From assembly GCF_000282195.1 (NCBI RefSeq), contig NZ_AKJT01000094.1, forward strand, positions 1-64,000: 64,000 bases of DNA, given 5' to 3'. Shown here piece by piece: positions 62,063-64,000 of this stretch (within the stretch, counting starts at the first letter, position 1; the number at the start of each line of letters is the position of its first letter). The notes beneath the pieces were generated by a model, which ran no database searches, was not told where the DNA came from, and saw only the letters and a list, made by a program, of their open reading frames with translations. The translations under genes and the position numbers were made by a program. This DNA comes from Pseudomonas sp. GM18 (lineage in GTDB: Bacteria; Pseudomonadota; Gammaproteobacteria; Pseudomonadales; Pseudomonadaceae).

Positions 62063-63532
62063 TTAGTTGTGCTGCGTGGCTGGGGATGCGTTGGCGGCGG
62101 TCAGGGTTTCGCCCTGAAAACCGCCACCCAGCGCCTGCATCAGTTGGATCGACAGGTCGATCTGCTCGGCATTCAGGTTGGCCAGCTGACGCTGGGCCTG
62201 GAGCAACTGCTGCTCGATGCTGAGCACGTCCAGGTAATTCCCGATGCCGGAACCGTAGCGCTGGACCACGGTGTTGTAAGAGTCCTGGGCAATGTCGGTG
62301 GCGTGTTGCTGGGCACCGATTTGCCGGCCGATATCGTGCAACTGGTTGATGGTGTCGCTGACATCGCCCAGGGCTTTCACCAGGCTTTTGTTGTACTGCG
62401 CCACCGCGAGGTCGTAATCGGCGTCGCGGGAATCGAGGTCCGCACGCAGGCGGCCGCCGTCGAAAATCGGCACCGAGATCGTTGGGGCGATGTTGAAGAA
62501 ACGACTGGCGGAACCGAACATCGCATCCCCCAGCAACGACTCGACACCGGCCGCCGCGCTCAGGTTGAGGTTGGGGTAGAACCGGGTCTTGCTCGCCGCG
62601 ATGTTTTTGCTTGCCGCTTCAACCCGCCAGCGTGCCGCCACCAGGTCCGGGCGACGACCGAGCAACTCCGCTGGCAGCACCGATGGCAACGCCACGGCAC
62701 TGGCCTGAAGGACTTTCGGCCGGGCGATTTCGTTACCGCGATCCGGGCCTTTGCCCAGCAGCACCGCCAAGGCGATTTTCGCGCTTTGCAGGCGTTTCTC
62801 GGCATCGATCAGGCTGGCTTCGGCGCTGGCTTCAAGGCTTTCGGTTTGCTGGAACTGGTACTGACTGTCGATCCCCGAACTCAGGCGACGCTGGCTGAGG
62901 TCGAGCATTTGTCTGGTGCGTTTGAGGTCTTCACTGGCCAGGTCATGGATGATGTGCGCCTGCCCCAGATCGCTGTAGGCGCGGGCGACGTCGGCAGACA
63001 AGGTCAGTTGTGCGGCCTGCTGATCGACTTCGGCGGCACGGGCCTGGCCCAATGCGGCCTCCCAGGCATCGCGTTGCCCGCCCCAGAGGTCGAAGGTGTA
63101 ATTGAAGCTGGCACCGAGATTACGCACGGTGGAATACGTTCCACCCTGCCCGCTCGGGTCTTTATCGCGAGCCAGACGCGAACGGCTGACACCGGCGTTG
63201 GCATCGAGGGTCGGCATGCGCGCGGCGTCGGCGGCATACGCGGCAGCGCTGGCTTGGTGAGCACGGGCGTCGGCGATTTGCATGTCGGGGCTGTCGTGCA
63301 GGGCTTCGCGGATCAGGCCATCGAGCTGCGGGTCGCCGAGGCTTTTCCACCAGTCGCTTTTCGGCCATGCGGCAGGCGACAGGGTCACGCCATTGAGGGA
63401 CTGCCCGGCCTTGAGGTTCTTCGCATCGAGGCTGACGCCTTCAGTGTTCAAGCCACTGTAACTGGCGCAACCGGCGACGCTCATGGCCAACAGCACCAGG
63501 CTCAATCCGGTACGCAGGCGTTTACTGTTCAT
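62063..63532 (-). CDS. NodT-family outer membrane efflux lipoprotein
   Basis: A 489-residue TolC-like channel. The lipoprotein signal ends VAGC with C22 as the lipidated residue, and two outer-membrane-efflux repeats follow. The ATG at 63532 overlaps the end of the marR gene by 11 bases and has GGGTAGG upstream; an in-frame GTG two codons earlier is possible. It completes the tripartite Emr pump. Confidence 0.92.
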   Translation of the reverse strand: MNSKRLRTGLSLVLLAMSVAGCASYSGLNTEGVSLDAKNLKAGQSLNGVTLSPAAWPKSDWWKSLGDPQLDGLIREALHDSPDMQIADARAHQASAAAYAADAARMPTLDANAGVSRSRLARDKDPSGQGGTYSTVRNLGASFNYTFDLWGGQRDAWEAALGQARAAEVDQQAAQLTLSADVARAYSDLGQAHIIHDLASEDLKRTRQMLDLSQRRLSSGIDSQYQFQQTESLEASAEASLIDAEKRLQSAKIALAVLLGKGPDRGNEIARPKVLQASAVALPSVLPAELLGRRPDLVAARWRVEAASKNIAASKTRFYPNLNLSAAAGVESLLGDAMFGSASRFFNIAPTISVPIFDGGRLRADLDSRDADYDLAVAQYNKSLVKALGDVSDTINQLHDIGRQIGAQQHATDIAQDSYNTVVQRYGSGIGNYLDVLSIEQQLLQAQRQLANLNAEQIDLSIQLMQALGGGFQGETLTAANASPATQHN

Positions 63533-64000
63533 GGCCACCTACCCGCAGCAAGGTGATCGAGTCACCCGCCGCTACCAGGATTTTCTTCAGGATGTGTTCC
63601 AGGGTTTTCAATTCTTCCGGGGTGATGGCACCGGCCAGTTCATTCATGGCATCGGCGCCGATCTGCGGCAGCTGATCAGTCAACTGCTGACCTTGTTCGG
63701 TCAGCACCAACTGCACCTGACGGCGGTCCGCCTCGGAGCGTTGGCGGGCGAGGAAACCTTTCTGTTCCAGACGATCGAGCATGCGGGTCATCGAACCGCT
63801 GTCCAGCGACAGGTGACGGCACAGCTCGGCCGGGGTATCGACGCCGAACTGGGCCATGATGATCAGCACTTTGAACTGCGCGGCGGTGATGCCGTGGGGT
63901 TCCATGTGCGTGTCGATGATCCGGTCCTTGAGCAATGCGGCGCGGCCGAGCAAGAGGCCGAGATGGCAATTATGGAAATCGTATGAGGAGAAATGTTTCA
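63522..64000 (-). CDS. MarR-family regulator of the emr operon (start just outside window)
   Basis: 159 codons visible. The winged-helix core MEPHGITAAQFKVLIIMAQFGVDTPAELCRHLSLDSGSMTRMLDRLEQKGFLARQRSEADRRQVQLVLTEQG is complete. The frame stays open to the window edge, where the peptide begins KHFSSYDFHNCHLGLLLGRAALLKDRIID. The last two bases (CA on the plus strand) would be an ATG if base 64001 is T. First gene of marR-OMF-emrA-emrB, an arrangement also found in P. aeruginosa; it likely represses the operon until a toxic ligand binds. Confidence 0.92.
   Translation of the reverse strand, partial: KHFSSYDFHNCHLGLLLGRAALLKDRIIDTHMEPHGITAAQFKVLIIMAQFGVDTPAELCRHLSLDSGSMTRMLDRLEQKGFLARQRSEADRRQVQLVLTEQGQQLTDQLPQIGADAMNELAGAITPEELKTLEHILKKILVAAGDSITLLRVGGHEQ

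Overview
The window is a chromosomal segment from a Pseudomonas of the fluorescens group. The evidence is the gene order idh–nudix–mnmA–hflD–purB–roxA–GNAT–aceA–nuoA-N, a fused nuoCD, high GC with strong third-position G/C, Pseudomonas-only families (PtrA-like, DUF2790-like and DUF6124-like proteins), and three kinds of REP/REPIN palindrome. I see no tRNA, rRNA, CRISPR array, insertion sequence or prophage.

Layout. 1-8.4 kb is core metabolism: the end of a monomeric isocitrate dehydrogenase, a Nudix hydrolase, mnmA-hflD, purB, a JmjC-type ribosomal protein hydroxylase, a GNAT enzyme, a secretin-N-like secreted protein and isocitrate lyase aceA. aceA has an unusually long leader with an RccR-like palindrome. 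8.9-23.8 kb is the complete 13-gene nuo operon for respiratory complex I, with a terminator-like hairpin inside it between nuoF and nuoG. 24-25.8 kb holds small accessory genes: an orphan Phd/YefM antitoxin, a GNAT gene and a HigB2/HigA2 toxin-antitoxin pair. The orphan antitoxin and higA share a duplicated 5' segment. 26-28.9 kb has an OprD-type porin and small Pseudomonas-specific genes. 29-37.2 kb is a heavy-metal island: leftward czcCBA and a PtrA-like gene pair, with the two-component system czcRS reading the other way.

37.3-45.8 kb is the most novel part. It is a tight leftward six-gene operon in AT-richer DNA: ATP-grasp ligase, a cupin fused to a haem-oxygenase-like diiron oxidase (HDO), a four-domain ABC exporter, a FemAB/GNAT-like transferase, an Fe(II)/2-oxoglutarate oxygenase and a class IV aminotransferase. 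I read it as an uncharacterised biosynthetic cluster for a small modified amino acid or dipeptide with a dedicated exporter. I cannot match it to any cluster I know.

46.3-54.4 kb is a glycerol-type ABC transporter operon (glpSTPQUV). It is read from a sigma-54 promoter, and a divergent sigma-54 activator gene lies next to it. Six TGAACA hexamers sit between them as a candidate enhancer array. The two ATPases, GlpS and GlpT, have complementary motif losses. 54.5-59.1 kb returns to core genes: cysS and glnS leftward, ppiB and lpxH rightward. 59.3-64 kb is a marR–outer-membrane-factor–emrA–emrB drug efflux operon. Its marR start codon lies one base past the window edge.
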